The position numbers were made by a program, and so were the translations under genes. A stretch of 8,147 bases of DNA from an uncultured Verrucomicrobium sp. GTDB lineage: Bacteria; Verrucomicrobiota; Verrucomicrobiia; Methylacidiphilales; GAS474. This document shows, one piece after another, positions 6,964 through 8,147 of this stretch. The notes beneath the pieces were generated by a model. The model had not been told where the DNA came from, did not search any database, and saw only the letters and a program-made list of their open reading frames with translations. The stretch's first letter is position 1. Each line of letters starts with the position of its first letter. The stretch covers positions 1 to 8,147 of the forward strand of contig CAISZB010000370.1 in the NCBI GenBank assembly GCA_903889845.1, in the 5' to 3' direction.

Positions 6964-7010
6964 CCCAAAGCCTCCCGGTCAGGATTTTTCCGCACCTCGC
7001 AGAAATTGAA

Positions 7011-7039
7011 TTGCCAGCCGGGAAAAACTCTTCTACACC
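7011..7039 (+). promoter_or_regulatory. Candidate sigma-70-type promoter for tRNA-Val
   Basis: TTGCCA at 7011-7016 matches the -35 consensus at five of six positions. A 17-nt spacer leads to TACACC at 7034-7039, a weak -10 box. Transcription would start near 7046 and leave a leader of roughly 27 nt. The surrounding 6964-7072 gap carries no gene, and its A/T content is higher than that of the upstream coding block. Confidence 0.35.
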
Positions 7040-7072
7040 TACCCTTCCCGTCGTCGCTCCGATGCCGGTTTT

Positions 7073-7147
7073 GCGCGGTTAGCTCAGTGGTAGAGCACTA
7101 CATTGACACTGTAGGGGTCGGCAGTTCAAACCTGCCACCGCGCACCA
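7073..7147 (+). tRNA. tRNA-Val (GAC anticodon), CCA encoded
   Basis: A full cloverleaf can be drawn by hand. The 7-bp acceptor GCGCGGT (7073-7079) pairs with ACCGCGC (7137-7143). The D stem GCTC/GAGC is at 7082-7085 and 7093-7096. The anticodon stem CTACA/TGTAG is at 7098-7102 and 7110-7114, around loop TTGACAC. The T stem GGCAG/CTGCC is at 7120-7124 and 7132-7136, around TTCAAAC. The anticodon is GAC at 7105-7107, reading valine GUC and GUU codons. The discriminator is A7144 and CCA is encoded at 7145-7147. All stems are perfectly paired, so the gene should be functional. Confidence 0.97.
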
Positions 7148-7163
7148 TCCTTTTCTCTCTTTT

Positions 7164-7212
7164 AAGCCTTCCGAAGCCCACAGAATCAGGGCCGAAAGGC
7201 TTTTCTCGTTTT
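7164..7212 (+). terminator. Probable intrinsic terminator after tRNA-Val
   Basis: AAGCCTT at 7164-7170 pairs with AAGGCTT at 7196-7202. An inner GCCC/GGGC stem (7176-7179 and 7189-7192) sits beyond a small internal loop. The stem is followed by a T-rich run (TTTTCTCGTTTT) starting at 7201. It starts 16 nt after the CCA end, in the right place and orientation to end the tRNA transcript. Confidence 0.65.
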
Positions 7213-7264
7213 AGGGTCGATTTTCTTTCCGATCCTATCAGACTTATTCGGAACACCCTTTATT

Positions 7265-7285
7265 TGTCCACAAACTGTCCACAAA
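7265..7285. repeat. Tandem 10-bp direct repeat TGTCCACAAA, period 11
   Basis: TGTCCACAAA occurs at 7265-7274 and again at 7276-7285 with one base between, so the copies lie about one helical turn apart on the same face of the DNA. It is in the non-coding stretch between the tRNA terminator and the leftward rhamnosidase-like gene. A same-face pair is typical of a protein-binding site (regulator or recombinase arm site), but no cognate protein is in view. Confidence 0.6.
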
Positions 7286-7305
7286 TCCACTCCAGATGCA
7301 ATCTG

Positions 7306-7330
7306 AAAAGACAATGCCAGCCGTCTGGCA
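7306..7330 (-). terminator. Candidate intrinsic terminator of the leftward rhamnosidase-like gene
   Basis: On the minus strand, TGCCAG (7330-7325) and CTGGCA (7320-7315) form a 6-bp stem with a 4-nt loop, followed by a U-rich stretch read as TTGTCTTTT. It lies about 52 nt beyond the stop codon at 7383-7385. The stem is short, so this is moderately supported. Confidence 0.45.
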
Positions 7331-7382
7331 AGAATTGAAACAGAGGGCCGATCCCAGATTGTCCGATTTCAGGAACCGGCAC

Positions 7383-8147
7383 CTAGGTCACCCGAGAAAT
7401 TATTTCCTTTGTCCCTGCCTCAAGCGCGTGTTGCGTACCCTGGATTACAAGCGCGCCGGAGACTCCTTCGGGCAACGTTACCGTGAAGCAAGACGCCCTG
7501 TCTTCCATCCTCTGGAAGGCGACGGATATCACTCCGCGAGGGTGGACGACTTTTGCTTCGAAACGGTCGATCAACCCAGGCATTGGCGCAACGCAAACGC
7601 GAGAAAATCCTGGTGCCGCAGGCCTCACCCCAGCAATTCCCGCAAGGGTATGCCACGCAGGATGTGCTCCCCAGGCATGGGAATCACTTCGGGAAGGCTC
7701 CATCGCCTCGGGCGTAGTGACAAAGCCGCGAGCTTGTAGATCGCGCCAGAAGGCGAGCCGCCGGTGATACTCAGCCTCCGCGCCATGTCGGTAGAGGGCG
7801 TCGAGGACGTAGAATGAAAATGAAATCGTCGCCCGCGCCAAGTCCTTTTCGGAACCCCCATCAATCAGCGCGCCAAGGCAGGATCGAGTCTTCTCCTCGT
7901 CGAGGAGGCCGGAGAGGAGAGCTAAGGACTGGGCGTGCTCGCTAGCCGCCACCCCGTCCCCTCGCGTATCAAGAAAAAGTCTCCGCTCGGCGTCCCAGTA
8001 GCGGGCCAGCGCCGCATCGAACACCCGTGTCGCGAGGCGGCGACACCGAAGAGACAAGACAGGATCGCCGTGCGATTCCTCGACTTGCGCTGCCGCCTGG
8101 AGGCACAACACCCAGTGCAAATTGACAATGCTCGAATCCCCCTCCCG
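7383..8147 (-). CDS. Alpha-L-rhamnosidase-like glycoside hydrolase (GH78-type), C-terminal part (5' end outside window)
   Basis: The minus-strand frame is open from the right edge to a TAG at 7383-7385, giving 254 residues of a larger protein. A TTG at 8120 is not the start, because the frame continues upstream as DSSIVNLHWVLCLQAAAQVEE, a good (alpha/alpha)6-barrel helix. The segment ARATISFSFYVLDALYRHGAEAEYHRRLAFWRD is a further barrel helix pair. TTPEAMEPSRSDSHAWGAHPAWHTLAGIAGVRPAAPGF marks the end of the catalytic barrel as seen in GH78 rhamnosidases. A C-terminal beta-sandwich follows (VCVAPMPGLIDRFEAKVVHPRGVISVAF). The Glu of TPEAMEP is a candidate active-site residue. Its usual role is releasing terminal rhamnose from pectins, glycosides or polysaccharides. 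Related six-hairpin hydrolase families cannot be excluded without the N-terminus. Codon use is less C-biased than in the lysS block. Confidence 0.8.
   Translation of the reverse strand, partial: REGDSSIVNLHWVLCLQAAAQVEESHGDPVLSLRCRRLATRVFDAALARYWDAERRLFLDTRGDGVAASEHAQSLALLSGLLDEEKTRSCLGALIDGGSEKDLARATISFSFYVLDALYRHGAEAEYHRRLAFWRDLQARGFVTTPEAMEPSRSDSHAWGAHPAWHTLAGIAGVRPAAPGFSRVCVAPMPGLIDRFEAKVVHPRGVISVAFQRMEDRASCFTVTLPEGVSGALVIQGTQHALEAGTKEIISRVT

Noticed and set aside
7006..7338. A 110-codon frame reading through the tRNA gene
   Set aside because: It contains the VSSVVEHYIDTVGVGSSNLP string, which is what a translated tRNA gene looks like. The tRNA cloverleaf explains the sequence.
7296..7739. 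A 147-codon plus-strand frame opposite the rhamnosidase-like gene
   Set aside because: It has no recognisable motif and mostly overlaps the convincing minus-strand hydrolase. I considered an integrase start here but saw no tyrosine-recombinase residues.
1..8147. CRISPR array, transposase, toxin-antitoxin or defence genes
   Set aside because: I looked for regularly spaced repeats, transposase motifs and small paired genes on both strands, and saw none.

Overview
The window is GC-rich and bacterial. It reads most like a Verrucomicrobiota (Opitutae-like) chromosome. That guess rests on the overall look of the proteins: a glycoside hydrolase with a divergent AraC regulator, a bacterial class II LysRS, DUF374 acyltransferases and a rhamnosidase-like protein. 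It is a judgement from recall and not a database result. Two large genes run off the window edges, and both are on the minus strand.

Left part (1-2690): a minus-strand gene of 584 visible codons with no stop encodes a TIM-barrel glycoside hydrolase of the hypothetical-GH6 / beta-galactosidase-trimerisation type. It is divergently transcribed from an AraC-family regulator across a 71-bp gap, which looks like a carbohydrate gene and its local regulator. A short inverted repeat lies in the gap, directly in front of the regulator's start codon.

Centre (2719-6963): four tightly packed plus-strand genes look like one transcription unit: lysyl-tRNA synthetase (lysS), a 12-helix MFS transporter, and two tandem DUF374 (LPLAT/LpxJ-like) acyltransferases about two-thirds identical to each other. 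Gaps are 9, 30 and 27 nt. The araC gene ends only 28 nt before lysS. Codons are overwhelmingly C-ending, so the mRNA is strongly C-rich and G-poor.

Right part (6964-8147): a complete tRNA-Val(GAC) with encoded CCA is followed by a plausible intrinsic terminator. Next comes about 235 bp of lower-GC non-coding DNA that holds an 11-bp-period direct repeat and a hairpin suited to terminating the leftward gene. The window ends inside the C-terminal part of a leftward alpha-L-rhamnosidase-like (GH78-type) gene.

Functionally, a housekeeping, membrane-lipid and tRNA block sits between two carbohydrate-degradation genes. No CRISPR array, transposase, integrase or defence system is visible. The best leads are the acyltransferase pair beside an MFS transporter, the patchy near-identity of that pair, and the region just after the tRNA as a possible integration boundary.
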